DNA of 17,616 nucleotides from Synergistaceae bacterium (GTDB lineage: Bacteria; Synergistota; Synergistia; Synergistales; Aminobacteriaceae). The notes under the pieces were generated by a model, which was not told the DNA's origin, ran no database searches, and was given only the letters and a program-made list of their open reading frames with translations. Shown here in pieces: positions 7,454 through 14,692 of this stretch. The stretch covers positions 1 to 17,616 of the forward strand of contig JAFSNU010000309.1 in assembly GCA_017447325.1 (NCBI GenBank). The letters run 5' to 3'. Numbering within the stretch: the stretch's first letter is position 1; every line of letters begins with the position of its first letter. Position numbers and translations under genes: made by a program.

Positions 7454-7639
7454 ATGGCAAGAAAAGCAATGAAGTATAAGGCGAAGTTACCCCCGAAATT
7501 TGAGGCGCGGCAGTATAACAGATGCCCGCTTTGCGGCAGGATACATGGATATATGCGCATGTTCGATATGTGCCGCTGCTGCTTCCGCAAGCTGGCTCGG
7601 GAAGGAAGAATTCCCGGGGTCGTAAAGTCAAGCTGGTAG
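7454..7639 (+). CDS. rpsN: 30S ribosomal protein S14, zinc-binding type Z
   Basis: S14 helps form the 30S head near the A site. This is the short zinc-binding paralogue of 61 residues, with CPLC at residues 24-27 and CRCC at 40-43; the four ligands are Cys 24, 27, 40 and 43, while Cys 42 is extra. The GYMRMFDMCRCCFRKLAREG and IPGVVKSSW segments are diagnostic. ATG at 7454 follows AGCAGGGGG at 10 bases. The C+ form avoids dependence on the longer zinc-free S14 and is typical of Firmicutes-like lineages. Confidence 0.98.
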   Translation: MARKAMKYKAKLPPKFEARQYNRCPLCGRIHGYMRMFDMCRCCFRKLAREGRIPGVVKSSW

Positions 7640-7665
7640 CTGTTTCTGGGAGGCAATGGAGAAGA

Positions 7666-8070
7666 ATGTACGTAAATGATCCGATAGCGGATATGCTCAC
7701 GAGAGTGCGCAACGCGAACATGATTTATAGCGAGAGCGTCGATATTCCGACAAGCAAGATGAAGTTAGCAATCGCCAGAATTTTGAAAGACGAGGGCTAT
7801 ATAAAGAATTTTAAGATGGTGACAGATCCTAAAAAATCTTACGCGTCTATACGCATTTATTTGTCTTATGGAGCAGAGCGTGAGAGAGTAATTCAGGGAC
7901 TGCGCCGTATCAGCAAGCCAGGACGCAGAATTTACGTCGGCAAAGACAAACTGCCGGTAGTAATGGGCGGCTTAGGTCTTGCTATTCTCTCGACTTCACA
8001 AGGCTTGAAGACGGGCGCTGAGGCCTCGAAACTTGGTCTCGGCGGCGAAGTTTTATGCTACGTTTGGTGA
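7666..8070 (+). CDS. rpsH: 30S ribosomal protein S8
   Basis: S8 is a primary 16S rRNA binder and, in E. coli, the spc operon repressor. The 134-residue product starts at ATG 7666, giving MYVNDPIADMLTRVRNAN, the exact family N-terminus. The same frame stays open upstream into rpsN, but that part is a shadow of rpsN and lacks S8 similarity. GGGAGG at 7648-7653 and a closer GGAG at 7658-7661 precede the start. The C-terminus shows SKPGRRIYVGKDKLPVVMGG and LAILSTSQGLKTGAEASKLG, ending VLCYVW. Confidence 0.97.
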   Translation: MYVNDPIADMLTRVRNANMIYSESVDIPTSKMKLAIARILKDEGYIKNFKMVTDPKKSYASIRIYLSYGAERERVIQGLRRISKPGRRIYVGKDKLPVVMGGLGLAILSTSQGLKTGAEASKLGLGGEVLCYVW

Positions 8071-8096
8071 TGGACGAGGGGAGGCTGAATAAATAA

Positions 8097-8636
8097 ATGT
8101 CTCGTATCGGACGCAAGGCAGTTGATATTGTAAAAGATGTCACTGTTAATGTTAAAGATGAGAAAATTGTTGTAAAAGGGCCTAAGGGCGAGTTAAGCAC
8201 GCCGTTAATGCCGGGTATTAAAGTTGAGATAGCTGACGGCAAAGTGCATGTTTCACGCGCTAATGACGAGAAGCAGATGCGCGCATGGCACGGCATGACG
8301 AGAGCTTTAATCGCAAATATGGTCACTGGCGTATCTCAGGGTTTCAGCAAGACTATGGAAATAGTCGGAGTAGGCTGGAGAGCGCAGATGCAGGGCAAGA
8401 AGCTTGTATTAAATTTAGGCTACTCGCATCCTGTTGAGTTTACTCCGCCTGCGGGAATTGAGATAGTAGTAGAAAATCCCATTAAGTTTATAGTTAAGGG
8501 TATTGATAAAGAGCTGGTTGGACAGACCTGCGCGTTAATCCGCCAGTATCGTCCGCCGGAGCCTTATCACGGCAAGGGAATACGCTTTGAGAACGAGCAT
8601 ATTATCCGTAAGGCCGGCAAGACGGGCGCGAAATAA
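8097..8636 (+). CDS. rplF: 50S ribosomal protein L6
   Basis: L6 sits beside the sarcin-ricin loop and the factor-binding site. The 179-residue product has two related domains as expected: MSRIGRKAVDI...VKGPKGELSTPL at the N-terminus, GFSKTMEIVGVGWRAQMQGK in the middle, and the C-terminal signature RPPEPYHGKGIRFENEHI followed by IRKAGKTGAK. ATG at 8097 follows AGGGGAGG, 26 bases after rpsH. Confidence 0.98.
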   Translation: MSRIGRKAVDIVKDVTVNVKDEKIVVKGPKGELSTPLMPGIKVEIADGKVHVSRANDEKQMRAWHGMTRALIANMVTGVSQGFSKTMEIVGVGWRAQMQGKKLVLNLGYSHPVEFTPPAGIEIVVENPIKFIVKGIDKELVGQTCALIRQYRPPEPYHGKGIRFENEHIIRKAGKTGAK

Positions 8637-8659
8637 TCAGGGGGGTTAATTATATTATT

Positions 8660-9028
8660 ATGAAGAAAAGAACCAGAACTGATATGCGCGTCATGCGCCA
8701 CGAGAGACTTCGCCGTACGCTTGCGGGCACGGCGGAGAAGCCGAGAATGGCAGTCTTTCACAGCCTTAAATATATTTATGTGCAGATAATCGATGATGAT
8801 AAAGGCTTTACGCTGACGTCTGCGTCAACGCTTGAAAAGGCTTTGAGAGAGCAGCTTAACGGCAAGACTTGCAATATCGAGGCTGCGAAGGTATTAGGAA
8901 AGCTCGCGGCTGAACGCGCAAAGGCAAAGGGAATTGAGTCGGTAGTATTTGACAGAGGCGGACATATGTATCACGGCAAAGTTAAGGCTTTAGCCGAGGC
9001 AGCCCGCGAGGCCGGACTCAAGTTTTAA
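8660..9028 (+). CDS. rplR: 50S ribosomal protein L18
   Basis: L18 binds 5S rRNA together with L5 in the central protuberance. The 122-residue product begins with the basic KKRTRTDMRVMRHERLRRTL, then AEKPRMAVFHSLKYIYVQII, and ends FDRGGHMYHGKVKALAEAAR EAGLKF, the conserved L18 C-terminus. Length is normal. ATG at 8660 follows a GGGGGG run after rplF. Confidence 0.97.
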   Translation: MKKRTRTDMRVMRHERLRRTLAGTAEKPRMAVFHSLKYIYVQIIDDDKGFTLTSASTLEKALREQLNGKTCNIEAAKVLGKLAAERAKAKGIESVVFDRGGHMYHGKVKALAEAAREAGLKF

Positions 9029-9061
9029 GAGATTTTAAAGATCAGAAAGAGCAGGCTGATT

Positions 9062-9613
9062 ATGATCAAAAAGCGAATAGACGCTAAATCCCTTGAGTTG
9101 CAGGAGCGCGTTGTTGCGATAAACCGCGTGAGCAAAGTCGTTAAGGGAGGCAAACGTTTTAAATTTGCGGTTCTTGTCGTTGTCGGCGACGGCGATAAAT
9201 ATGTTGGAGCAGGAATCGGCAAGGCAAAAGAAATAGCTGAAGCTGTGCGCAAGGGCATTGAAAAGGCGAGCAAAGAGCTTGTAGCTATCAGACGCGACGG
9301 CGACACTATGCCGCATCCTGTGACTGGTGAGTTCGGAGCTGCGAGAGTTTTATTAAAGCCGGCTCCGGCAGGAACTGGAGTTATCGCAGGCGGAGTTGTC
9401 CGCGCGATTATGGAGCTCGGCGGCGTGAAAGACGTTGTGACTAAAGTTGTCGGACGCACGTCTAATGCAATTAATATTGCTTGGGCGACGCTTGAGGCTA
9501 TAAAAGAGACGAGAACGGCTGAAGAGATTTATAAACTTCGCGGCAAGCTTGGAACTGAGGCCGAGGGCGAAGTTGTGTCTGATGTCATGCCGGAAGCTGC
9601 TTCTGCAGATTAA
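9062..9613 (+). CDS. rpsE: 30S ribosomal protein S5
   Basis: S5 contributes to decoding fidelity and mRNA unwinding at the entry channel. The 183-residue product has the dsRBD-like N-terminal domain (VVKGGKRFKFAVLVVVGD, then KYVGAGIGKAKEIAEAVRKG), the PAPAGTGVIAGGVVRAIMEL stretch, and KDVVTKVVGRTSNAINIAWA. An Ala/Glu-rich tail of about 15 residues makes it somewhat longer than E. coli S5 (166). The Shine-Dalgarno sequence is poor: only AAAGAGCAGG lies in the 33-base gap upstream of ATG 9062. Confidence 0.97.
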   Translation: MIKKRIDAKSLELQERVVAINRVSKVVKGGKRFKFAVLVVVGDGDKYVGAGIGKAKEIAEAVRKGIEKASKELVAIRRDGDTMPHPVTGEFGAARVLLKPAPAGTGVIAGGVVRAIMELGGVKDVVTKVVGRTSNAINIAWATLEAIKETRTAEEIYKLRGKLGTEAEGEVVSDVMPEAASAD

Positions 9614-9647
9614 TTAATTTAATTATTTAATTTAGGAGGAGCAGATT

Positions 9648-9830
9648 ATGGCTAAGATAAAGGCAAAATGGGTTAAGAGCGCGATAGGATTTTCGGAAAG
9701 GCAGAAACGCACTATTAAGGCTCTTGGCTTTAAAAAATTAAACTCGGAAGTCGAGCATGATGACACGCCTCAGATTAGGGGCATGATTGAACACGTCCGT
9801 CATTTAGTTAAGTGGACGGTAGAAGAGTAA
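9648..9830 (+). CDS. rpmD: 50S ribosomal protein L30
   Basis: L30 is a small large-subunit protein with one ferredoxin-like fold. The 60-residue product has family length: AKIKAKWVKSAIGFSERQKR, TIKALGFKKLNSEVEHDDTP and RGMIEHVRHLVKWTVEE match the family pattern, including the conserved DTPQIRGMI. ATG at 9648 follows AGGAGG. The 34-base spacer from rpsE is A/T-rich. Its presence between rpsE and rplO is canonical. Confidence 0.96.
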   Translation: MAKIKAKWVKSAIGFSERQKRTIKALGFKKLNSEVEHDDTPQIRGMIEHVRHLVKWTVEE

Positions 9831-9859
9831 AACAGGACTGAGGGAGGCGAGTAGTTAAC

Positions 9860-10306
9860 ATGAATATTCATGATCTTAGACCTGCTGCCGGAGCTACGCA
9901 CAAGGCAAAGCGCCTTGGACAGGGATTAGGCAGCGGCACGGGCAAGACCTCAGGCAAAGGACACAAGGGACATAAGGCCAGAACGGGCGGCGGAGTGCGA
10001 CCGGGCTTCGAGGGCGGACAGATGCCCTTGACCAGAAGGACGCCGAAGCGCGGATTTAATAACGCGCGTTTTGCGAAAGTCTTTCAGGTTGTTAATATTG
10101 AATCTCTTGATAAAAAATTTGAAGCCGGACAGGAAGTTAATGCCGAGGCTTTAAAGAGCGTAAGGCTTATTGATAGCTTGGACGTGCCGGTTAAAGTTTT
10201 AGGCAGGGGCGAGCTTAGTAAAGCTCTTAATGTCAAGGCTGCGGCTTTTAGTAAAGGCGCGGAAGAAAAAATTAAGGCGGCCGGCGGTTCGGCTGAGGTG
10301 ATCTAA
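9860..10306 (+). CDS. rplO: 50S ribosomal protein L15
   Basis: L15 is a late-assembly large-subunit protein. The 148-residue product shows HDLRPAAGATHKAKRLGQGL, the Gly/Lys-rich SGTGKTSGKGHKGHKARTGG, then VRPGFEGGQMPLTRRTPKRG, all typical, and a C-terminal alpha/beta domain ending IKAAGGSAEVI. Start ATG at 9860 follows GGGAGG. Its last codons contain the GAGGTGAT ribosome-binding site of secY, which begins one base after the stop, suggesting coupling. Confidence 0.97.
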   Translation: MNIHDLRPAAGATHKAKRLGQGLGSGTGKTSGKGHKGHKARTGGGVRPGFEGGQMPLTRRTPKRGFNNARFAKVFQVVNIESLDKKFEAGQEVNAEALKSVRLIDSLDVPVKVLGRGELSKALNVKAAAFSKGAEEKIKAAGGSAEVI

Positions 10307-10307
10307 C

Positions 10308-11621
10308 GTGTTTGGCTCTTTCGGCGACGCGTTTAGGCTTCCTGATTTAAAGCGAAGAATATTTTTCACGCTCGGAATTTTGTTTATCTTCAGGGTCGGT
10401 GCTTATATCCCGACCCCGGGCGTTGATAGAGCTGCTTTAGCGGGTTTGTTGAGCAGCGGCAGCAGCAGCCTTCTTGACTTCTTGAACTTATTTTCAGGCG
10501 GAGCGTTAAGCCGTTTCGGAATTTTCGCGCTGGGAGTTGCGCCGTATATTAACTCGAGCATTGTCATGCAGTTATTAGTGGTAATTTTCCCGGCTTTAGA
10601 GAAAATTCAAAAGGACAGCACTGACGGTCATAAAAAGATAGTTCAGTGGACGCGCTACGGAGCTGTATTGTTCGCAGTTGTTCAGGCAATAGGAATGACG
10701 GCTTGGATTGGAAATTTAGGAATATTTTCAGGATCGTTCTTCGACGCTGCTTTAATAGTAATCACGCTCACGGCCGGATCTATGGCTGTAATGTGGTTAG
10801 GCGAGGAATTGACAGATCACGGCGTAGGCAACGGCATATCTTTATTAATCTTTGCCGGTATCGTCGCGAGAATTCCTGACGCTATAATCACGACTTGGAC
10901 GATGATAAGCGCGTCAGGACAGACGCCCCAGCAGATTATAATTTTGTTAATCGCACTGGCTTTGATGGTTGCTGTTGTTGCCGGCTGTATTTTATTGCAG
11001 GAAGGCCAGCGCAGGCTGCCTGTGCAGTACGCAAAGCGCGTTGTGGGCAATAAAGTTTACGGCGGACAGAGCACGTTTATTCCGTTGAAAGTCAATCAGG
11101 CCGGAGTTATACCGATAATTTTTGCGTCATCTTTGTTGATATTCCCGTACACGATCGCGAATTATTTTACTGGAAATTCTGTTGCTGAGTTCTTTAAATT
11201 TTTGTTTGAGCCTAACAGCATATTTTATATTTTATGCTATGTAGCTTTAATAATATTTTTCTCGTATTTTTACACGGCTGTTGTGTTTAATCCGAATGAC
11301 ATAGCTGACAACATGAAGAAGTACGGCGGATTTATTTTAGGCATCAGGCCCGGTCAGCCGACTTCTGATTATATTACTAAAGTCATGGAGCGCATAACGC
11401 TTGCGGGCGGAATATTCTTAGCTATAGTAGCGTTAATCCCGAATATTATGTCGTCTGTTTTAGGAATTAGAAGTTTCTATTTTGGAGGCACGGCTGTATT
11501 AATAGTTGTAGGTGTTGCAATGGACACGATACAGCAGATAGAGGCGCAGCTGTTAATGCGGCACTATGACGGCATTTTAAAGAAGACTGGCGGCAAGTCC
11601 GGCAGCTTGTTGAGAGCTTAA
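10308..11621 (+). CDS. secY: Protein translocase subunit SecY
   Basis: SecY is the membrane channel of the Sec translocon and carries secreted and membrane proteins across or into the cytoplasmic membrane. The 437-residue product starts at GTG, one base after rplO, with GAGGTGAT in the rplO tail. Ten hydrophobic segments fit the family topology; the first lies at about 18-34. Signature 1 is at about 64-90 (GGALSRFGIFALGVAPYINS), signature 2 at about 163-186 (WLGEELTDHGVGNGISLLIF), the cytoplasmic C5 loop at 231-245 (QEGQRRLPVQYAKRV), and the conserved last segment VVGVAMDTIQQIEAQLLMRH near the C-terminus. Placement at the end of spc, before adk, is the usual one. Confidence 0.98.
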   Translation: MFGSFGDAFRLPDLKRRIFFTLGILFIFRVGAYIPTPGVDRAALAGLLSSGSSSLLDFLNLFSGGALSRFGIFALGVAPYINSSIVMQLLVVIFPALEKIQKDSTDGHKKIVQWTRYGAVLFAVVQAIGMTAWIGNLGIFSGSFFDAALIVITLTAGSMAVMWLGEELTDHGVGNGISLLIFAGIVARIPDAIITTWTMISASGQTPQQIIILLIALALMVAVVAGCILLQEGQRRLPVQYAKRVVGNKVYGGQSTFIPLKVNQAGVIPIIFASSLLIFPYTIANYFTGNSVAEFFKFLFEPNSIFYILCYVALIIFFSYFYTAVVFNPNDIADNMKKYGGFILGIRPGQPTSDYITKVMERITLAGGIFLAIVALIPNIMSSVLGIRSFYFGGTAVLIVVGVAMDTIQQIEAQLLMRHYDGILKKTGGKSGSLLRA

Positions 11622-11638
11622 AGAGAGGCGGTTGTAAA

Positions 11639-12298
11639 ATGAGATTAGTTCTTTTAGGAGCTCCTGGAGCTGGGAAAGGCACTCAGGCCGCCTTTCTCAG
11701 AGAGCGGAACGAGGGCGTGCATATATCGACCGGCGATATTTTCAGAAAAAATCTGAAAGAAGAGACGCCGTTGGGACTCGAGGCCAAAAAGTACATGGAT
11801 CAGGGTGCGCTTGTGCCTGACGAGCTTGTATTAAAGATGGTCTCGGCGCGTTTAAGCGAGAACGATGCTGCTGAAGCTGGATTTTTGCTTGACGGATTTC
11901 CCAGAACTGTAGCGCAGGCCGAATTTCTTGAAAAGTTTTTAAGCGAGCATGGAAAGAAGCTTGACGCAGTGTTATTATTTGGCGTTGACGACGAGCTGTT
12001 AGTAAGCAGATTGTCAAACCGCAGGACTTGCAAAGCTTGCGGCGGGATTTTTAATTTGCTTGCTATGAACGCGCATGATGATAAGCATAAATGCCCGTCA
12101 TGCGGCGGCGAGTTATATCAGCGCGACGACGACAACGAAGAGGTTATCAGAAAGCGTTTGAAAGTATTTCATGAACAGACAGAGCCTTTAATTGATTTTT
12201 ATAAAAATAAAGGCTTGTTGAAAGTCGTGAATGCCGAGGCTGCTGATACGCCTGAAATGGTTTACGACAGGGTGAAAGCTGCCCTGAATTTAAAATAA
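11639..12298 (+). CDS. adk: Adenylate kinase, zinc-lid long form
   Basis: Adenylate kinase interconverts ATP + AMP and 2 ADP in the cytoplasm. The 219-residue product has the P-loop GAPGAGKGT at residues 8-16, the AMP-binding STGDIFR at 30-36, the DGFPRT motif at 85-90, and a long LID domain bearing four cysteines (131, 134, 152, 155) in CKAC and CPSC pairs, the structural zinc site of many Gram-positive-type enzymes. The RRT and DDNEEVIRKRL segments supply LID arginines. The start ATG at 11639 follows AGAGAGGCGG after secY. map follows after 5 bases, the standard secY-adk-map order. Confidence 0.98.
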   Translation: MRLVLLGAPGAGKGTQAAFLRERNEGVHISTGDIFRKNLKEETPLGLEAKKYMDQGALVPDELVLKMVSARLSENDAAEAGFLLDGFPRTVAQAEFLEKFLSEHGKKLDAVLLFGVDDELLVSRLSNRRTCKACGGIFNLLAMNAHDDKHKCPSCGGELYQRDDDNEEVIRKRLKVFHEQTEPLIDFYKNKGLLKVVNAEAADTPEMVYDRVKAALNLK

Positions 12299-12303
12299 AT
12301 TAA

Positions 12304-13092
12304 ATGATTCATCTGAAAAACTCTGATGAAATAGCTCTTATGCGCCGAGCCGGAAGAGTGACGGCTGATGTTTTAGAGAAGATGCGGGAGCTTGTGCGGC
12401 CCGGCGTATCAACAGGCGAGCTTGACAGAGCGGCTGAGGAATATATTTTATCGTGCGGAGGCAAGCCGGTATTTAAAGGCTTTAAAATGGGTCGTTCTAT
12501 TCCCCCATTTCCCGGGACTATATGCGCGAGCATAAATGAAGAAATAGTGCACGGTATTCCAAGCTTTGAGAGAAAGCTCGAAGAGGGCGATATTCTTAGT
12601 GTTGACGTAGGAGTTTTATTAGATGGCTATTGCGGGGACGCAGCATGCACTTATCCCGTCGGCAATATAAGCCCTGAGCGGCAGGCGTTATTGGATGTCA
12701 CTGAATTATCTTTAAATAATGCTATTAAAGCTGCTGTGAAAGGCAACACGTTAGGCGATATCGGCTATGCCGTAGAGTCTTGCGTTAAAGCTAAAGGCTA
12801 TGGAATAGTCAGGGATTATACAGGCCACGGGATAGGCAAAGACATGCACGAAGCGCCTCAAGTCTTGAATTACGGGAGACCGGGGCGGGGAGTAACTTTG
12901 CAGAAAGGCCTTGCGATAGCTATAGAGCCGATGATCATGTCCGGCGGCGAAGATGTTAAAGTGGCCGAAAACGGCTGGACGGTTTTTACTGCCGACGGTT
13001 CCGATGCGGCGCATTTTGAGCGGTCAATCGTCATTACGGACGAAGGGCCGGAGGTTTTAACTCCTTGGACAAGTATTATGCAGGCCAGATAG
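12304..13092 (+). CDS. map: Methionine aminopeptidase, type I
   Basis: MetAP removes the initiator Met from nascent chains. The 262-residue product has the pita-bread fold signatures and all five metal ligands of the family: Asp101 (VDVG), Asp112 (GDAA), His175 (GHGIGKDMHEAP), Glu208 (IEPM) and Glu239 (HFERS), plus the catalytic-site His83 (VHGIP). Numbering is offset by +4 from the E. coli enzyme. The start MIHLKNSDEIALMRRAG is family-typical, but the 5-base gap from adk is A/T-only and no Shine-Dalgarno sequence is visible, so translation probably depends on coupling to adk. The 3' end overlaps the next gene by 28 bases. Confidence 0.97.
   Translation: MIHLKNSDEIALMRRAGRVTADVLEKMRELVRPGVSTGELDRAAEEYILSCGGKPVFKGFKMGRSIPPFPGTICASINEEIVHGIPSFERKLEEGDILSVDVGVLLDGYCGDAACTYPVGNISPERQALLDVTELSLNNAIKAAVKGNTLGDIGYAVESCVKAKGYGIVRDYTGHGIGKDMHEAPQVLNYGRPGRGVTLQKGLAIAIEPMIMSGGEDVKVAENGWTVFTADGSDAAHFERSIVITDEGPEVLTPWTSIMQAR
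13050..13054 (+). promoter_or_regulatory. Ribosome-binding site for the KOW gene, inside map
   Basis: GGAGG lies 10 bases upstream of TTG at 13065, inside the last codons of map. It supports TTG as the start, since no in-frame ATG or GTG is nearby, and implies translation of the two overlapping genes in different frames. Confidence 0.7.
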
Positions 13093-13364
13093 TTAAGTCT
13101 AAACAGGGTAAGGACACGGGTAAAATTTATGTCGTTACTGGTATATTATTGCTTGATGAAACTGGAAAAACTGGAGTAAAACGGCTTGCGCTGGCTGACG
13201 CGGAGAAATTTAATGTTAATAAGCCTAAATTAAAAAATCCGGCGCATGTGCAGATTTTTAAATATAATAAATTTTGCGATGAGTTAGCCGGAATAATAAA
13301 GCAGGGCAAAGATATTAATAAAGGCCGTTTAAGTCAGATTATTGCAAGTTTAGAAAATGCGTGA
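13065..13364 (+). CDS. KOW-domain RNA-binding protein (ribosomal L14e-like)
   Basis: This small gene sits between map and infA, where many Clostridia and relatives carry a KOW-domain protein annotated as RNA-binding or L14E/L6E/L27E-like; its exact role is not established. The 99-residue product has an N-terminal KOW-type motif, GQIVKSKQGKDTGKIYVVTG (residues 7-26), followed by a second beta segment and the basic KFNVNKPKLKNPAHVQIFKY (48-67), which resembles the usual end of the family. About 30 further residues, helical in character (DELAGIIKQGKDINKGRLSQ), form a C-terminal extension. Start TTG 13065 overlaps map by 28 bases in another frame and has GGAGG at 10 bases. Codon choice is more A/T-rich than in the ribosomal genes. 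Confidence 0.85.
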   Translation: MDKYYAGQIVKSKQGKDTGKIYVVTGILLLDETGKTGVKRLALADAEKFNVNKPKLKNPAHVQIFKYNKFCDELAGIIKQGKDINKGRLSQIIASLENA

Positions 13365-13412
13365 ATTTAAAATTTAAAAATTTTAGTCGGAACAGGAAAG
13401 GCAGGGCAGTTT

Positions 13413-13685
13413 ATGGCAAACGCTGACAAGTCAAATACGGGTAATGTTAATAATAACGGCGGCGGAACGGGCAAAGAGGATGTTATCGAGGCAAAAGGAG
13501 TTATATCTGAGCCTCTGCCGAACGCGATGTTCAGAGTTGAACTCGAGAACGGGCATAAGTTATTAGCTCATGTGTCTGGGAAAATGCGGATGCATTTTAT
13601 AAGAATTTTGCCGGGCGATAAAGTTTTAGTTGAAATTTCGCCGTATGATCTTACCCGCGGCAGAATCGTTTATAGATATAAATAA
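13413..13685 (+). CDS. infA: Translation initiation factor IF-1 with N-terminal extension
   Basis: IF-1 binds the 30S A site during initiation. The OB-fold core is standard: KEDVIEAKGVISEPLPNAMF (residues 21-40), RVELENGHKLLAHVSGKMRM, then LPGDKVLVEISPYDLTRGRI. The product is 90 residues, against about 72 in most bacteria; the excess is an N-terminal stretch at residues 2-20 rich in Asn, Gly and Thr with no counterpart in the usual MAKEDVIE start. No ATG, GTG or TTG occurs in frame between codon 1 and the KED core, so the extension appears real. ATG 13413 follows AGGAAAGG at a somewhat long spacing. Confidence 0.96.
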   Translation: MANADKSNTGNVNNNGGGTGKEDVIEAKGVISEPLPNAMFRVELENGHKLLAHVSGKMRMHFIRILPGDKVLVEISPYDLTRGRIVYRYK

Positions 13686-13724
13686 TTTAAAATTTTAGAA
13701 TTAAAAATTTAGGAGTGAAAGATC

Positions 13725-13850
13725 ATGAAAGTCAGACCGTCGGTAAAGCCGATCTGTGAATTTTGCAGAGTGATCAGGCGTCATGGTGTGGTACGCGTAA
13801 TTTGCAGCCGCGATCCGCGTCACAAGCAGCGTCAGGGCGTCAGGAGGTAA
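13725..13850 (+). CDS. rpmJ: 50S ribosomal protein L36, zinc-binding form
   Basis: L36 is the smallest large-subunit protein, stabilising 23S rRNA near the factor site. The product is 41 residues: MKVRPSVKPICEFCRVIRRH, then GVVRVICSRDPRHKQRQG and a short VRR tail. The zinc ligands Cys11, Cys14, Cys27 and His33 are all present (C+ type). Most homologues have 37-38 residues; the extra VRR is encoded by bases that include AGGAGG, the ribosome-binding site of rpsM. ATG 13725 follows AGGAG at 13711-13715. Confidence 0.97.
   Translation: MKVRPSVKPICEFCRVIRRHGVVRVICSRDPRHKQRQGVRR
13842..13847 (+). promoter_or_regulatory. rpsM ribosome-binding site embedded in the rpmJ tail
   Basis: AGGAGG encodes the final Arg-Arg of L36 and lies 12 bases ahead of the rpsM ATG at 13860, so one sequence serves as both coding tail and Shine-Dalgarno signal. 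Confidence 0.75.
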
Positions 13851-13859
13851 TTAGATAGA

Positions 13860-14237
13860 ATGGCACGTATTTCAGGCGTGGATCTTCCGCGCGACAAGAG
13901 AATTGAAATTGCTTTAACTTATATTTTTGGGATTGGGCTGCCTTTAGCTAAGAAAATTCTTGCGGCCACGGGCGTTAATCCTGATATTCGCGTAAAAGAT
14001 TTGGACGAAGCAGACGTTCAGAAATTAAGACGCGAGATCGAAGATCATTATCAGGTCGAGGGCGATTTAAGACGCGAAGTCAGCATGAATATTAAACGCC
14101 TTATGGATATTAATTGCTATAGAGGTCTGCGCCACAGGCTCGGACTTCCGGTCAGAGGCCAGAAGACCAAGACTAACGCGAGAACGCGCAAAGGCCCGCG
14201 CCGCACTGTCGCTAATAAGAAAGTTGCGGCTAAATAA
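13860..14237 (+). CDS. rpsM: 30S ribosomal protein S13
   Basis: S13 lies at the top of the 30S head, pairs with S19 and contacts P-site tRNA and L5. The 125-residue product has the N-terminal ARISGVDLPRDKRIEIALTY, the helix-hairpin IFGIGLPLAKKILAATGV, the conserved DINCYRGLRHRLGLPVRGQK and TKTNARTRKGPRRTV, and a basic C-terminal tail ending KKVAAK. Length is normal. It opens the rpsM-rpsK part of the alpha operon. Confidence 0.98.
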   Translation: MARISGVDLPRDKRIEIALTYIFGIGLPLAKKILAATGVNPDIRVKDLDEADVQKLRREIEDHYQVEGDLRREVSMNIKRLMDINCYRGLRHRLGLPVRGQKTKTNARTRKGPRRTVANKKVAAK

Positions 14238-14273
14238 ATAGCTTGTTTATAATTTGAGAGGAGGAACTTCCGC

Positions 14274-14669
14274 GTGGCAAAAAGGACAGCCGTCAGAAAA
14301 GGACGGAAACGCGAAAAGAAGAATATAAATTACGGCGTTGCACATATTTATTCGACTTTTAACAATACTATTTTGTGCATAAGCGATAGAGCAGGCAACG
14401 TAATATCATGGTCAAGCGGCGGCAACGTGGGCTTTAAGGGTACTCGTAAATCAACGCCGTTTGCGTCGCAGACTGCTGCTGAACAGGCGGCGAAAGTTGC
14501 GAAAGATCAGGGCGTGCAGGAGCTTGACGTTATAGTAAAGGGACCGGGGCCCGGCCGCGAAGCTGCGATTAGAGCTTTACAGGCTGCGGCATTGCAGATT
14601 AATTTAATCCGCGACACTACGCCGATTCCGCATAACGGATGCCGCCCGCCCAAGAGACGCCGCGTTTAA
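14274..14669 (+). CDS. rpsK: 30S ribosomal protein S11
   Basis: S11 forms part of the 30S platform near the mRNA exit. The 131-residue product has a basic N-terminal tail, the core VAHIYSTFNNTILCISDRAG, SSGGNVGFKGTRKSTPFASQ, the VKGPGPGREAAIRALQAA loop and the conserved C-terminus TPIPHNGCRPPKRRRV. Start GTG at 14274 has GAGAGGAGGA upstream; the encoded N-terminus MAKRTAVRKGRK fits the family. Only 23 bases separate it from rpoA, so rpsD, which lies here in many bacteria, is absent. Confidence 0.98.
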   Translation: MAKRTAVRKGRKREKKNINYGVAHIYSTFNNTILCISDRAGNVISWSSGGNVGFKGTRKSTPFASQTAAEQAAKVAKDQGVQELDVIVKGPGPGREAAIRALQAAALQINLIRDTTPIPHNGCRPPKRRRV

Positions 14670-14692
14670 TTTATTTTAAAGGAGCTTAAAGC

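Noticed and set aside
7522..7665. Upstream extension of the rpsH frame
   Set aside because: The extra 48 codons overlap rpsN in another frame and have no S8 similarity; ATG 7666 gives the exact S8 N-terminus.
14224..14253. Promoter-like TTGCGG...TATAAT before rpsK
   Set aside because: The -35 matches only 3 of 6, the spacing is 18, and the transcript would begin at or inside the rpsK ribosome-binding site.
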